Source: Halomonas sp. SpR8
Lineage (GTDB): Bacteria > Pseudomonadota > Gammaproteobacteria > Pseudomonadales > Halomonadaceae
Assembly: GCF_031010195.1 (NCBI RefSeq)
Contig: NZ_JAUAMC010000001.1
Location: 1 to 64,000, forward strand
Direction: 5' to 3'
DNA: 64,000 nt
The position numbers were made by a program, and so were the translations under genes. The notes under the pieces are model-generated. The model had not been told where the DNA came from, did not search any database, and worked only from the letters and a program-made list of their open reading frames with translations. This document shows positions 8,882 through 18,285 of the stretch, one piece after another (position 1 is the stretch's first letter; every line of letters starts with the position of its first letter).

Positions 8882-10042
8882 ATGTACGGAGGTGAAAAAA
8901 GAGGCAGAGCGTTTGAATTTACTTTTCGGGAATTCAGTGGTGCTTTAGGTGACCTAGGCACGCTTTTACCTCTTATGCTAGGTACCATTGCTTTAATTGG
9001 ACTAGCGCCTACTCCTGTTTTACTTGGTTTTGCACTATTTTATATCGGCTCAGCTTTTTACTATCGACTTCCGATCCCTGTACAGCCGATGAAAGCAGTA
9101 GCGGCCGCCATGCTGACGGCAGGTATAGCCCCAGGTGGGCTTGCTGTTAGCGGTATGGTGATTGGATTAACGCTGTTGATATTGGGTGGCACCGGTTGGA
9201 TTAAACGAATAGGCCGCCTCGTACCTCAGTCGGTATTGGCGGGTCTCCAGCTTGGCTTAGGTATCGTACTTGGCTACATGAGTATTGGTCTTATGCTGCC
9301 AGCTCCACTGGTGGCGATTGTGACGCTAGGACTACTTTTAGGTCTATTGTTTTTTCCTCGTTATCCGGCAGTGTTAATTGCGCTGATCGTCTCAACTGTA
9401 TTGGCCCAAGTGCTTAATACACCAGGATTGGAATTGAACCTTAGTGAGGTAAGTTCCGGTATCATATCTATCCCTTCATTACCCACAATAGCGGAGTTTG
9501 AACGTGCGCTATCAGTCTTCGTTCTGCCCCAACTTTCGCTAACATTCACCAACGCAATACTGCTCACAGCTCTCCTGGCTGTTGATTATCATGGAGAGCG
9601 TGCTTCCCATGTGACGCCTGTAAAATTATCTATTACCAGTGGCTTGGCAAATCTAATCCTCACTCCATTCGGTGCATTACCCATGTGCCATGGCGCGGGT
9701 GGGGTAACTGCCCATTATCGATTTGGAGCGCGTAGTGGTGCAGCCCCACTAATGTTAGGGCTGGCATTAATCGCTTTTGCTCTGATTCCCGGCGGGGTGG
9801 GGCTTACTATTATATCTGCTATTCCGGTAGCTGGCCTGGGGGCCTTACTATTTGTAACCGCTGGCCAATTAGCAGTAACGAAACGATTGTTTGATTGTAA
9901 GCGATCCTGCTGGCCAGTGATCGCGATTACCACCGTCATTACTGTCCTGGTTGACCCTTTTTGGGGGCTACTAGCAGGAGGTATGGGTGAAATCGTTCGT
10001 AAATCTATTTTATGCTACTTACAACGTCGTACCGTGAATTGA
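8882..10042 (+). CDS. MOT1-like sulfate/molybdate permease
   Basis: A 386-residue polytopic membrane protein with about ten hydrophobic segments. Two motifs mark the MOT1-type (MFS_MOT1) family: FREFSGALGDLGTLLPLMLG near the N-terminus and PIPVQPMKAVAAAMLTAGIA around residue 70, with a later PMCHGAGGVTAHYRFGARSG block. Known relatives carry molybdate or are annotated as putative sulfate transporters; here the sulfate and sulfonate neighbours favour sulfate, while no molybdenum genes are near. The ATG at 8882 follows AGGAAA; the longer frame uses TTG without a site. The 269 bases upstream hold a gagacgtctc palindrome at 8811-8820 and no clear promoter. Confidence 0.8.
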   Translation: MYGGEKRGRAFEFTFREFSGALGDLGTLLPLMLGTIALIGLAPTPVLLGFALFYIGSAFYYRLPIPVQPMKAVAAAMLTAGIAPGGLAVSGMVIGLTLLILGGTGWIKRIGRLVPQSVLAGLQLGLGIVLGYMSIGLMLPAPLVAIVTLGLLLGLLFFPRYPAVLIALIVSTVLAQVLNTPGLELNLSEVSSGIISIPSLPTIAEFERALSVFVLPQLSLTFTNAILLTALLAVDYHGERASHVTPVKLSITSGLANLILTPFGALPMCHGAGGVTAHYRFGARSGAAPLMLGLALIAFALIPGGVGLTIISAIPVAGLGALLFVTAGQLAVTKRLFDCKRSCWPVIAITTVITVLVDPFWGLLAGGMGEIVRKSILCYLQRRTVN

Positions 10043-10056
10043 ATGGCTAACTAGCC

Positions 10057-10179
10057 TCAAGGCCCATCCACCCAGTCAGTAATGTCACGCGGTCCAAACC
10101 AGGGGGCTGGCTGGGTTTTATCTGAGGCAGAGCGGGCTGGCCGCTGGTGTTGTTTGCACCAGCGACGCCACTTCCTCAT
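10057..10179 (-). CDS. Small basic/Trp-rich ORF directly after cysA (hypothetical)
   Basis: A 40-residue frame that starts 7 bases after the cysA stop codon. AAGGG overlaps the cysA stop region at proper spacing to the ATG at 10179. The product begins MRKWRRWCKQHQRP and ends PAPWFGPRDITDWVDGP: basic and Trp-rich first, acidic last, with no membrane segment. Position, spacing and ribosome site suggest a real last cistron of the sulfate operon. I do not recognise a family and cannot assign a function. Confidence 0.45.
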   Translation of the reverse strand: MRKWRRWCKQHQRPARSASDKTQPAPWFGPRDITDWVDGP

Positions 10180-10186
10180 TAGGCCC

Positions 10187-11266
10187 TTAGCCGTTTGAAA
10201 CACGTTCATCCGGCAAGAACACGCGGCTGTATGTGGGGCGAATCCAGGCATCGCCACCTTGCGCTAAGCCTAATGCCCGGAAGCGGTGCTTGGCCAGCTC
10301 TGCGTGAACCAGCTCTTCGCTGTTATCAGTACGCAACTCAAGCCTTACAGTGGGGCCAACGACCGAAACCAATTCAATCTTGGCATGCAGGGCGTCGTCA
10401 TGTTCACGCTGGGCGAATACCTCAATTTCATGGGGGCGCACGTAAGCCTGGCCTTGCTCATTCTTGTAGCCTTGAAATTCAGGCGCCGGCAGTTGTACAT
10501 CGCCAATGCGGGCAATCCCGTCATGCACCCGCGCATGAAACAGGTTCACATTACCGAGGAACTGGTACACGAATGGATTGGCCGGGTGGTCATAAACATC
10601 TTCCGGTGAGCCATCCTGCTCTACGCGGCCTTTGTTCATTACCACAACGCGGTCAGAGACTTCGAGTGCTTCTTCTTGGTCATGGGTAACGAACACGCTT
10701 GTCACGTGAATATCGTCGTGTAATCGGCGCAGCCAGCGACGAAGTTCGGCGCGTACTTTGGCGTCCAGTGCGCCAAAAGGCTCATCCAGCAACAGCACTT
10801 TAGGCTCCACGGCCAGTGCCCGGGCCAGTGCAATCCGCTGGCGTTGGCCACCGGAAAGCTGGTGAGGGTAGCGGTGGGCCGTCCAGTCCAGTTGTACGAG
10901 TTCCAGCAGACGCATGACTTTCTGTTTAATCTCGACTTTGCTGGGGCGGGTTTTGCGTGGCCGGACGGTTAGCCCGTAAGCGACGTTTTGAAACACGGTC
11001 ATATGCTTGAACAGGGCATAGTGCTGAAATACAAAGCCAACACCGCGCTCGCTCACATGCAGGTTGGTGGTGTCTTCGCCGTGAAAGCGGATTCGCCCCG
11101 TATCAGGATGCTCAAGACCGGCAATGATACGTAGCAGGGTCGTCTTACCCGAACCGGAAGGGCCGAGCAGAGCAGTGAGCTCGCCGTCACGGAAGGTGAG
11201 GCTGACGTTATCGACCGCCACAAAGTCGCGAAAATGTTTATTAACGTGATCGATTTCAATGCTCAT
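10187..11266 (-). CDS. cysA: Sulfate/thiosulfate import ATP-binding protein CysA
   Basis: A 359-residue ATPase of the CysA type. Walker [18 protein letters not shown]-loop [14 protein letters not shown], signature [15 protein letters not shown], Walker [13 protein letters not shown] and the H-loop in [13 protein letters not shown] are all present. A C-terminal regulatory (TOBE-like) domain spans residues about 240-355 and includes [11 protein letters not shown]. The ATG at 11266 ([12 protein letters not shown]) matches the family N-terminus; the longer open frame adds 37 unrelated residues. It forms the sulfate permease with CysT and CysW. Confidence 0.95.
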   Translation of the reverse strand: MSIEIDHVNKHFRDFVAVDNVSLTFRDGELTALLGPSGSGKTTLLRIIAGLEHPDTGRIRFHGEDTTNLHVSERGVGFVFQHYALFKHMTVFQNVAYGLTVRPRKTRPSKVEIKQKVMRLLELVQLDWTAHRYPHQLSGGQRQRIALARALAVEPKVLLLDEPFGALDAKVRAELRRWLRRLHDDIHVTSVFVTHDQEEALEVSDRVVVMNKGRVEQDGSPEDVYDHPANPFVYQFLGNVNLFHARVHDGIARIGDVQLPAPEFQGYKNEQGQAYVRPHEIEVFAQREHDDALHAKIELVSVVGPTVRLELRTDNSEELVHAELAKHRFRALGLAQGGDAWIRPTYSRVFLPDERVSNG

Positions 11267-11300
11267 AAATAGTCTCTTATTTCTGTGAAGCGCAAAGGGA

Positions 11301-12191
11301 TCAGGCGGCGGCGATACGTTGGCGGCGTTCATCGTTCCACTTAACGGCGCTCTTAATCGCGATGGTGACGAGCGCAAGGCCTGTCAAAAGCGAAGAGACG
11401 GCAAAAGCAGCGGTAAACATGTATTCGTTGTAGAGCACTTCAATATGCAGGGGCATGGTGTTGGTTTCACCGCGAATCCGGCCAGAAACAACCGCTACTG
11501 CACCAAACTCCCCCATCGCCCGGGCATTACACAGAATCACGCCGTAGATGAGCCCCCATTTGATGTTGGGAAGCGTGACGTACCAGAAGGTTTTCCAGCC
11601 GTTGGCGCCGAGTGTTAACGAGGCTTCTTCTTCCTCTTTACCCTGCTGCTGCATAAGAGGGATAAGTTCGCGTGCAATGAACGGCAGTGTTCCAAATATG
11701 ATGACGATCACGATACCAGGAACCGCATAGAGAATTTTCAGGTCGTGCTCATACAACCAGGGGCCAAGCCAGCCCTGGGAGCCGAACATGACGACGAAAA
11801 TCAGGCCTACCACGACCGGTGAAATAGCGAAAGGCATGTCGATCAGTGAGATTAATACGGACTTACCTCGGAACTCGAATTTTGCAACGGCCCAGGCGGT
11901 CGCTACGCCGAACACCATATTGGCGGGTACAACGATAATCACCACCAGCAATGTTAAGCGGATAGCTGCCAAGGCGTCGGGCTCAGTGACGGCCGCTTGC
12001 CAGGCCGATAGTCCCTGGCTGAAGGCGCTGTAAAGTACCACGATCAGCGGAAGCACCAGGAAGAGACCTAGAAAAGCAAGCGCAATAAGAATTAGGCTGA
12101 GCCGTAGCCAAGCAGGCTCTTCAGTAGCGCGACGCCAGCGCTTTTCTATTGAAGAATTGGATAATGAAGATGAAGTGTTTGTTAATGACAT
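11301..12191 (-). CDS. cysW: Sulfate ABC transporter permease CysW
   Basis: A 296-residue inner-membrane permease with six predicted membrane segments after a hydrophilic Ser/Asn-rich head. The CysW-type blocks [37 protein letters not shown] and [15 protein letters not shown] are visible. AAGGATATTTCC precedes the ATG at 12191, within the 10-base gap after cysT. It pairs with CysT to make the sulfate/thiosulfate channel. Confidence 0.94.
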   Translation of the reverse strand: MSLTNTSSSLSNSSIEKRWRRATEEPAWLRLSLILIALAFLGLFLVLPLIVVLYSAFSQGLSAWQAAVTEPDALAAIRLTLLVVIIVVPANMVFGVATAWAVAKFEFRGKSVLISLIDMPFAISPVVVGLIFVVMFGSQGWLGPWLYEHDLKILYAVPGIVIVIIFGTLPFIARELIPLMQQQGKEEEEASLTLGANGWKTFWYVTLPNIKWGLIYGVILCNARAMGEFGAVAVVSGRIRGETNTMPLHIEVLYNEYMFTAAFAVSSLLTGLALVTIAIKSAVKWNDERRQRIAAA

Positions 12192-12201
12192 GGAAATATC
12201 C

Positions 12202-13044
12202 TTAGTGGCGCCGAGAAGCCCACCACTGCAGGCCATTAATCAGCAGCAGTAGCAAGAAGGCCGCGAGCAGCATCACCGTGCCGATAGCGGCGGCACCTTG
12301 ATAGTCGAATTGCTCAATCTTGGTGACTATTAGTAATGGGGTAATTTCGGTTCTATACGGTAGGTTGCCGGAGATAAAGACAACGGAACCGTACTCCCCC
12401 AGTGCGCGCGCAAACGCCAACGCAAACCCAGTCAATGCTGCCGGTAGAAGTGCAGGGAGAATCACTCGCCGAACAGTCGTGAAACGGCTGGCTCCTAGGC
12501 TAGCTGACACTTCTTCAAACTCCGCTTCGAGATCCTCAAGCACCGGCTGCACAGTGCGTACAACAAAGGGCAGGCCTATATAGGTGAGAGCTACCACAAC
12601 ACCCAATTGGGTATAGGCGACGCGGATACCAAAAACGTCAAGGTGTTGGCCTACCCAGCCAGTGCTGGCGTAAAGCGTCACTAGGGCAATGCCTGCCACA
12701 GCCGTTGGCAAGGCAAAGGGAAGATCTACTAGCGCATCTACAATACGTTTACCTGGAAAGCGATAGCGCACCAGAACCCAGGCCACTAGCATGCCAAAGA
12801 ACAAGTTAATTAAGGCGCCGATCAATGACGCGCCAAAAGAGAGTTTGTAAGATGCCACGACTTGGGGATGGCTAATGGCAGACCAAAAGTCAGCCCAGCT
12901 CATGGTCGTGGTAAATATCAGTAATCCGGCAACGGGAATCAGGAAGACTAAGCCGAGATAGAAAAGCGAGAATCCCATTGTCAAGCCAAAGCCTGGGATC
13001 ACATTGCGCGGTTGGTTAAGGTTCGGCATGGTGAAGCTCATCAT
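12202..13044 (-). CDS. cysT: Sulfate ABC transporter permease CysT (CysU)
   Basis: A 280-residue inner-membrane permease. It shows PGFGLTMGFSLFYLGL at the N-terminus, DLPFALPTAVAGIALVTLY, the EAA-like loop EEVSASLGASRFTTVRRVIL and ARALGEYGSVVFISGNLPYR, all diagnostic of CysT. Two ATG codons occur in tandem at the start with only a weak ribosome site. The gene lies downstream of a terminator-like hairpin that separates it from sbp, so its transcript level is probably lower than that of the binding protein. Confidence 0.94.
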   Translation of the reverse strand: MMSFTMPNLNQPRNVIPGFGLTMGFSLFYLGLVFLIPVAGLLIFTTTMSWADFWSAISHPQVVASYKLSFGASLIGALINLFFGMLVAWVLVRYRFPGKRIVDALVDLPFALPTAVAGIALVTLYASTGWVGQHLDVFGIRVAYTQLGVVVALTYIGLPFVVRTVQPVLEDLEAEFEEVSASLGASRFTTVRRVILPALLPAALTGFALAFARALGEYGSVVFISGNLPYRTEITPLLIVTKIEQFDYQGAAAIGTVMLLAAFLLLLLINGLQWWASRRH

Positions 13045-13064
13045 TTGTTGGGGTGGTTAAACCC

Positions 13065-13091
13065 AAAAAAAAACCAGGCCTCACAGCCTGG
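13065..13091 (-). terminator. Terminator/attenuator between sbp and cysT
   Basis: On the minus strand a CCAGGC / GCCTGG stem with a six-base loop is followed directly by nine T residues, 22 bases after the sbp stop. It has full intrinsic-terminator form but lies inside the sbp-cysTWA operon, so it probably allows partial read-through and gives excess binding protein. Confidence 0.85.
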
Positions 13092-13113
13092 GGATTGAAA
13101 GTATCAACCTATC

Positions 13114-14187
13114 TTAATTAGTGGGATTGCCGACCTGTTCGAGAATGTCATCGAAACGACCACCGTCATTGAAGTGCGTTTCTTGAGCATTCGTCCAACC
13201 TTCAAACACCTCATCAACGGTAAAACGCTCTACTTCCGGAAACTGATCAGCAAACTCTGCCGCAATGGTCTCATTGGATGGACGGTAATAATGTTTGCCT
13301 GCTAGGCGCTGAGCCTCATCAGAATAGAGTTGCTCTAAATAAGCGGTAGACACCTCGCGGGTTCCATGAGCGTCGACGTTCTTATCAATCACGGTCACAG
13401 GCGGTTCTGCGAGAATGCTTACCGACGGCACGACAATCTCAAACTCGCCTTGACCAAGCTGCTCGGTGGCCAAGAATGCCTCGTTTTCCCAGGCGAGTAG
13501 TACATCGCCAATACCGCGCTGAACGAAGGTGTTCGTCGCGCCGCGTGCCCCGGAATCGAGTACAGGTACGTTTTTGTAAATATCACGTACGAATTCAAAG
13601 ACCTTCTGTTCGTCGCCATCGAATTTATCTAACGCGTAACCCCACGCGGCAAGGTAGTTCCAGCGTGCGCCGCCTGACGTTTTGGGATTGGGTGTGATCA
13701 CTTCTACATCGTTGCGAACAAGGTCATCCCAGTCTTGAATGTTCTTTGGATTGCCATCGCGTACCAGCAACACAATGGTAGATGTATAAGGAGAGCTATT
13801 ATTGGGCAGACGTGACTGCCAATCCGCAGGAATTAAATCAGAGCGCTCGTGGAATTGATCAATATCATAGGCTAAGGCGAGCGTAACAACATCGGCTTCC
13901 AAGCCATCGAGAACCGCACGGGCCTGGGAGCCAGCGCCGCCATGGGACTGACGAATGGTGACGGTTTCACCGGTTTGCTCTTGCCAGTAATTGCTGAACC
14001 AGTCGTTGTACTCACGATAAAGTTCGCGAGTCGGGTCGTAGGAGACGTTTAATATTTGCAGTGATTCGCTTTGTGCTTGAACGGTTGCGCTGAATGTCAT
14101 TGTGCTAGCGAGTATTGCGCCACCCAATATTATGGCGGCGGTGAGTTTAGATTTTTTCCAGATGTTTGTAGGCGTTGTTTTTTCCAT
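13114..14187 (-). CDS. sbp: Sulfate-binding periplasmic protein
   Basis: A 357-residue periplasmic sulfate/thiosulfate-binding protein with a signal peptide ending near ATVQAQSES. Family motifs are visible: [63 protein letters not shown] and [13 protein letters not shown]. These residues bind the sulfate dianion in known Sbp structures. The ATG at 14187 follows CTGGAG; the open frame extends seven codons further without a site. It is the first gene of the sulfate operon and the likely target of CysB encoded just upstream. Sbp and the thiosulfate-preferring CysP are hard to separate by eye. Confidence 0.93.
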   Translation of the reverse strand: MEKTTPTNIWKKSKLTAAIILGGAILASTMTFSATVQAQSESLQILNVSYDPTRELYREYNDWFSNYWQEQTGETVTIRQSHGGAGSQARAVLDGLEADVVTLALAYDIDQFHERSDLIPADWQSRLPNNSSPYTSTIVLLVRDGNPKNIQDWDDLVRNDVEVITPNPKTSGGARWNYLAAWGYALDKFDGDEQKVFEFVRDIYKNVPVLDSGARGATNTFVQRGIGDVLLAWENEAFLATEQLGQGEFEIVVPSVSILAEPPVTVIDKNVDAHGTREVSTAYLEQLYSDEAQRLAGKHYYRPSNETIAAEFADQFPEVERFTVDEVFEGWTNAQETHFNDGGRFDDILEQVGNPTN

Positions 14188-14260
14188 GATTAGGCTGCTC
14201 CAGCACAATGTTTAGCTATCGTTTGTTGAGGTGATGAAGCACAGCCTAACGGTCTCGATT

Positions 14261-14276
14261 ATTCAATTTAACGAAT
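14261..14276. promoter_or_regulatory. Candidate CysB-type AT-rich dyad upstream of sbp
   Basis: ATTCAATTTAACGAAT is an imperfect palindrome 74 bases upstream of the sbp start, in an AT-rich stretch unlike the flanking genes. CysB is known to bind AT-rich imperfect dyads upstream of cys promoters. The assignment is inference from position and composition. Confidence 0.35.
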
Positions 14277-14443
14277 AAAAAATGGATTGCTTATATCTTT
14301 TTATGATTAGTGATCCGCTACAAACCAGTGAGCTTACGTAGAGAAATCAGGCATATTGAAAAGCCACAATGGTCAGGTGGCATGGTTACCAGCTCGTCAT
14401 GGGGAGAGTGGAAAAGAAGGAAAACGGAGGTGGTGAACGTCAG

Positions 14444-15376
14444 CTAATCCCTGCGGCCTGCTAATACTTGGTTAACGGTCTCTTCATCCAGGTTGTCGCG
14501 GCAAAGCTTTAAGAATTGGTAGGCATAGCCGCGCAAGAAATGGCCACGTCGTAGCGCTAGATAGGTAGTGTTACGGGGAAATAGACTGCTGGCATCCAGT
14601 AGTTTTAGACCCTGATCACGCTGTTCGTGATACGCCATGGAGGCGATTAACCCAACTCCCATGCCCAGTTCTACATAGGTTTTGATCACATCCGCATCCA
14701 GTGCGGTAAGCACTATATCCGGAAATGCATCCGCCGCCGAAAATGCGGTATCAATACGGGTGCGCCCGGTGAACCCTTCGTGGTAAGTCACAATCGGGTG
14801 TTCAGTAATACGTTCAAGTGTTAATGGCAAGCCGTCATTGAGCGGATGCTCTTCCGGCACCACAACCCCATGGTACCAATGGTAAAAGGGAAAGCAGGCA
14901 AAAAGCTGCCCTTCCTCATGCAGCGCCTCGGTAGCAATGCCGATATCCACTTTGCCTGCCTTCAGCATTGAGACAATTTCTTCTGGGCTGCACTGATGAA
15001 GCTCAAGGTGCACTTTGGGGAAAGCCTGCTTAAAGCGCGCGATAATCGGCGGGAGGGCATAGCGTGCCTGCGTATGAGTGGTGGCAATTGCCAAACTACC
15101 TTGATCTTCATGGGTTAGTTGATGCGCTGAGCGCTTAAGATTTTCTACATCAAGCAAAATGCGTTCAATGCAATCGATCAACGTGCTACCTGCCACGGTT
15201 AGGCCCAAAATGCGTTTGCCACGCCGCTCAAACAGTTCCACGCCTAGCTCTTCTTCCAAGTCGCGAATATGCTTGCTAGCCCCAGACTGCGAGGTAAATA
15301 GTGCATTTGAAGCTTCCGTTAGGTTGAAGTGCTGGCGCACTGTCTCGCGTACGATACGTAGTTGTTGAATGTTCAT
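14444..15376 (-). CDS. cysB: LysR-type regulator CysB (sulfur assimilation)
   Basis: A 310-residue LysR-family activator. The N-terminal winged helix MNIQQLRIVRETVRQHFNLT with SQSGASKHIRDLEEELG is essentially the CysB/Cbl sequence, and the effector domain (residues about 90-310) carries the CysB-like TTHTQARYALPP and HEGFTGRTRID segments. CysB senses O-acetylserine or N-acetylserine and activates sulfate and sulfonate uptake genes. It is encoded upstream of sbp on the same strand, separated by 256 bases, and is preceded by a long inverted repeat. A Cbl-type paralogue remains possible. Confidence 0.92.
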   Translation of the reverse strand: MNIQQLRIVRETVRQHFNLTEASNALFTSQSGASKHIRDLEEELGVELFERRGKRILGLTVAGSTLIDCIERILLDVENLKRSAHQLTHEDQGSLAIATTHTQARYALPPIIARFKQAFPKVHLELHQCSPEEIVSMLKAGKVDIGIATEALHEEGQLFACFPFYHWYHGVVVPEEHPLNDGLPLTLERITEHPIVTYHEGFTGRTRIDTAFSAADAFPDIVLTALDADVIKTYVELGMGVGLIASMAYHEQRDQGLKLLDASSLFPRNTTYLALRRGHFLRGYAYQFLKLCRDNLDEETVNQVLAGRRD

Positions 15377-15401
15377 AGCGAGCTGTTTCCATTCCCTTTG
15401 C

Positions 15402-15436
15402 CATATTTAATATTCCTTAAAAGAATATTAAATATG
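15402..15436. promoter_or_regulatory. Perfect 14-bp inverted repeat upstream of cysB
   Basis: CATATTTAATATTC and GAATATTAAATATG form a perfect 14-base inverted repeat with a 7-base spacer, 25 bases upstream of the cysB start. The symmetry is too long and AT-rich for chance in this genome. An autoregulatory operator is the simplest reading. The rest of the 288-base gap to the next gene shows no further gene. Confidence 0.65.
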
Positions 15437-15664
15437 ACAGTTATTCCATAATTATATTTTACGATATCATTATCATTTTTTAGGAATTTATCGATATCAG
15501 CTGCAAGCCTTGGTACTACGACTTTCTGCAATCTTTCAACTATTGTTATCCGCTTAACACGATAGTTTAACGCTGGAGTGTATATAGTAAGGAGTATCGA
15601 CTTATCGAGATCGGTGCGATGTATTTGCTAATCTTGGTTGAAAATCGCTACCAAAGGAGGTGTT

Positions 15665-16135
15665 ATGCTGCTCGAAGGATCATGCCATTGCCAAGCAGTT
15701 ACGTTTAGCGTGAAGTCGCATCACCCCTATCCCTTCAACCGCTGTTACTGCTCTATTTGCCGTAAAACCGCGGGCGGGGGTGGCTATGCCATCAACCTCA
15801 GCGGCGATAGCAAAACCCTTAACGTTAGGGGAGAAGAGCATATCTCTGTCTATAGTGCGCTTATTAATCGTGAGCAGAGCACCGGCGAACGGCATTTTTG
15901 TAAACACTGCGCCTCCTCGTTGTGGGTGTATGATCCCGACTGGCCTGAGCTGGTACACCCCTTCGCCTCCGCGATCGATACCCCCCTGCCGACGCCGCCC
16001 AAGCGGACCCATATGATGTTGGGCAGTAGGGCGGATTGGGTTGAAGTAAACGCAGGTTTTCAAGATAAGTGTTTCGATGAGTACCCCGACGAGAGCCTGG
16101 CTGAATGGCATCAACGCTTGGGATTAGAGCGCTAG
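15665..16135 (+). CDS. GFA-family zinc protein (glutathione-dependent formaldehyde-activating enzyme-like)
   Basis: A 156-residue protein of the GFA/CENP-V fold. The zinc-binding cysteines appear in order as GSCHCQAV, RCYCSICRKT and FCKHCASSLW. Such proteins are widely annotated as S-(hydroxymethyl)glutathione synthase-like, but most members have no proven activity. The ATG at 15665 is preceded by a strong AAAGGAGGTG; the longer frame starts upstream without one. It converges with the CDP-alcohol transferase gene, overlapping its end by 4 bases. Confidence 0.85.
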   Translation: MLLEGSCHCQAVTFSVKSHHPYPFNRCYCSICRKTAGGGGYAINLSGDSKTLNVRGEEHISVYSALINREQSTGERHFCKHCASSLWVYDPDWPELVHPFASAIDTPLPTPPKRTHMMLGSRADWVEVNAGFQDKCFDEYPDESLAEWHQRLGLER

Positions 16136-16869
16136 GCGTCTGCGTCTCGTTTGGATTGTTGGTGCAGCCACCACACATCAAACCCAAACGAGTAGGCAAG
16201 TGACAGCAGCGCGCTAATAGCGAGCAGGCTGGCAACAAGATGAGAGGTGAGCGGTGTTAATGCCAGCAGCAGCGCGACCACCTGCCAGACACACACCGCT
16301 TTGCGGCGAAAACTGGCAAATAGCGGCTGTGAGAGCCACTCGAGCGGCCAGCTAGCAGCCACAAACAGGTAGCGCATCCCACCGATCAGCAGCACCCACG
16401 GCCCCAGCGATTCAAGCTGTAACAGCCCCGCACAAAGCAGCAAAATCAGCAGCGCATCCAGCTCCATATCAAAGCGCGCACCGAATCGCGAGTGGCTTTT
16501 GGTGCGCCTGGCAATCCAGCCGTCTACTCCATCCAGCAGCAGGGCGATCATCGCGATGACTAGCCACTGCCATATCGCCTCGATAAAAGTATTGTCGGCG
16601 AGGGCACCTGCCACTATCACTACGAGCACCGCTCTTACTAACGTAACCCGATTTGCCCAGCCCAGTGGGCCGTAGGGCCAGAAGATAACGAGCAATAGCG
16701 ATATGACCGTATAGCAGCCATAGGCGACCCACCAGTTGGCAGGCGAGGCCATTAATAGCGGCAGCGCTTTGCCCACTGCCAATAGCAGCAGGCCACCCAG
16801 CAACAGCTCACCAGCGCTATAAAGGCGCTGAGGCACAGGGTGAGAAGAAGTATTTGAAAAAATCGCCAT
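16132..16869 (-). CDS. CDP-alcohol phosphatidyltransferase family membrane protein
   Basis: A 245-residue protein with about six membrane segments. The complete CDP-alcohol phosphotransferase signature D-x2-DG-x2-AR-x8-G-x3-D-x3-D is present from residue about 112, starting DGVDGWIAR and ending GARFDMELD. The enzyme should transfer a phospho-alcohol from a CDP-activated donor to an acceptor in the membrane. The specific lipid is not evident. It is divergent from, and 323 bases away from, the pteridine-like cluster, and may contribute a lipid anchor to it, which is inference from position. Confidence 0.85.
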   Translation of the reverse strand: MAIFSNTSSHPVPQRLYSAGELLLGGLLLLAVGKALPLLMASPANWWVAYGCYTVISLLLVIFWPYGPLGWANRVTLVRAVLVVIVAGALADNTFIEAIWQWLVIAMIALLLDGVDGWIARRTKSHSRFGARFDMELDALLILLLCAGLLQLESLGPWVLLIGGMRYLFVAASWPLEWLSQPLFASFRRKAVCVWQVVALLLALTPLTSHLVASLLAISALLSLAYSFGFDVWWLHQQSKRDADA

Positions 16870-17192
16870 GGTGACTCACGAAGCGGCGTCGCTGTCCGCA
16901 GTTGAAAAATGATGCAACTATTTTTATATGTACCATTCTTGTAGAAGAAGGTAGTGTTGTCTATAAGATACGAAAATAGAGTGCCTAGCCCCAATTGTTA
17001 ACATTGTTAATCGAATATTTTCTTTTCAAACGCTACTCTGAAGGGGGGAACCATTGAACATCGTCACGCCTGTAACTCTTCACTATGTGATCAAACCAAG
17101 GGTTATTACGTGCAATGCAGTGGTGCGACGCCCTATTCAATGGAGTGAAAACGAACTCATGGCAATAGAGTTCGCAACGAAAAGGAATTGTT
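16870..17192. promoter_or_regulatory. 323-base divergent intergenic region
   Basis: No convincing gene is seen here. The region is AT-rich near the left end and contains TTAACATTGTTAA (17000 area) and a 7-base inverted repeat CGAACTC-N9-GAGTTCG at 17152-17174, about 18 bases before the dehydrogenase start. Promoters for both flanking divergent genes must lie here. The dyad next to the start could be an operator. No riboswitch-like fold was recognised. Confidence 0.4.
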
Positions 17193-18233
17193 ATGCCAGC
17201 GCCTGACAATAGTGGCGAAAATCCCTATGCTCGCCCAAAAAATCCTAACGCTCGCACAAAAAAGTGTGCCAACGCTTTCTGGGTGACAAGCCCAGGCCAA
17301 AGCGAGCTGCGACAAGAATCGCTAAATGTACCTGCCCAAGATGAGGTGCTCATACGCACCTTATACAGTGGTATTAGCCGTGGCACCGAATCGCTGGTGT
17401 TCAATGGTCGTGTGCCCGAAAGTGAGTTTTCCCGCATGCGGGCCCCCTTTCAAGCGGGTGAGTTTCCCGGCCCGGTAAAATACGGCTACTGCAGCGTTGG
17501 TCGCGTAGAAGAGGGCCCTGAAGCGTTAATCGATAAAACCGTTTTTTGCCTGTTTCCCCATCAAGATCACTACGTAGTGCCCGCCTCAGCGGTGCTGGAG
17601 GTGCCCAGCATCGTGCCCGCTAAACGCGCGGTGCTGGCGGCCAATATGGAAACAGCCATTAATGGCGTATGGGATGCCGAGCCCATGCTGGGCGAGCGGG
17701 TGTGCGTGTTGGGTGCGGGCGTCGTCGGCCTGCTGGTGGCGTATCTCTGCGCCCGAATACCAGGTGTCAACGTTCATCTCATCGATATTAACCCGGAGCG
17801 CCGCGCTGTGGCCGAGCGCCTGGGAGTGACATTTTGCGCCCCTGAACAAGCCCCGGATAACCAGGATTGCGTGATTCATGCGAGCGGCCACTCTGCAGGC
17901 CTTCGCCAAGCGCTTGAATTAGTTGGCGGCGAAGGGCGCATCATCGAAATGAGTTGGTTTGGCGAGGGGGATGTTTCAATTCCATTAGGTGGCGCTTTTC
18001 ACTCTCAGCGGCTTACCCTCAAGGCCAGCCAAGTAGGTCAGCTGCCACCAAAATTGCGCCCTCGCTGGGACTATCAACGCCGTCTTCAACTGGCGCTGAG
18101 CCTGCTGGCAGATGAGCGTTTAGATGTGCTTATCAGCGGTGAAAGCGACTTTGACCAGTTCCCCGCACTGGCCCCGAGACTGTTTGGCCGCAGCAGCGCC
18201 GAACTCTGCCATCGGCTGCGCTACCCTGTATAA
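17193..18233 (+). CDS. MDR-superfamily dehydrogenase of the pteridine-like cluster
   Basis: A 346-residue medium-chain dehydrogenase/reductase. A GroES-like N-terminal domain is followed by a Rossmann domain with VLGAGVVGLLVAYLCA (residues about 170-185) and the acidic LIDINPERR that binds the adenine ribose, suggesting NAD(H). The usual catalytic-zinc Cys and His motif is replaced by SGISRGTESL, as in BchC-like members, so it may not use catalytic zinc. AAAAGGAATTG precedes the ATG. It is followed at 52 bases by the PTPS homologue and is likely first in a four-gene transcript. The substrate is unknown. Confidence 0.85.
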   Translation: MPAPDNSGENPYARPKNPNARTKKCANAFWVTSPGQSELRQESLNVPAQDEVLIRTLYSGISRGTESLVFNGRVPESEFSRMRAPFQAGEFPGPVKYGYCSVGRVEEGPEALIDKTVFCLFPHQDHYVVPASAVLEVPSIVPAKRAVLAANMETAINGVWDAEPMLGERVCVLGAGVVGLLVAYLCARIPGVNVHLIDINPERRAVAERLGVTFCAPEQAPDNQDCVIHASGHSAGLRQALELVGGEGRIIEMSWFGEGDVSIPLGGAFHSQRLTLKASQVGQLPPKLRPRWDYQRRLQLALSLLADERLDVLISGESDFDQFPALAPRLFGRSSAELCHRLRYPV

Positions 18234-18285
18234 CTGCATGTTAATAAATTAATTATTTTTTATGGGTAATTAATCAGGAGTTTAT

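Noticed and set aside
10195-10689. Plus-strand frame of 164 codons across cysA
   Set aside because: It is antisense to the conserved cysA and has low-complexity His/Arg-rich composition.
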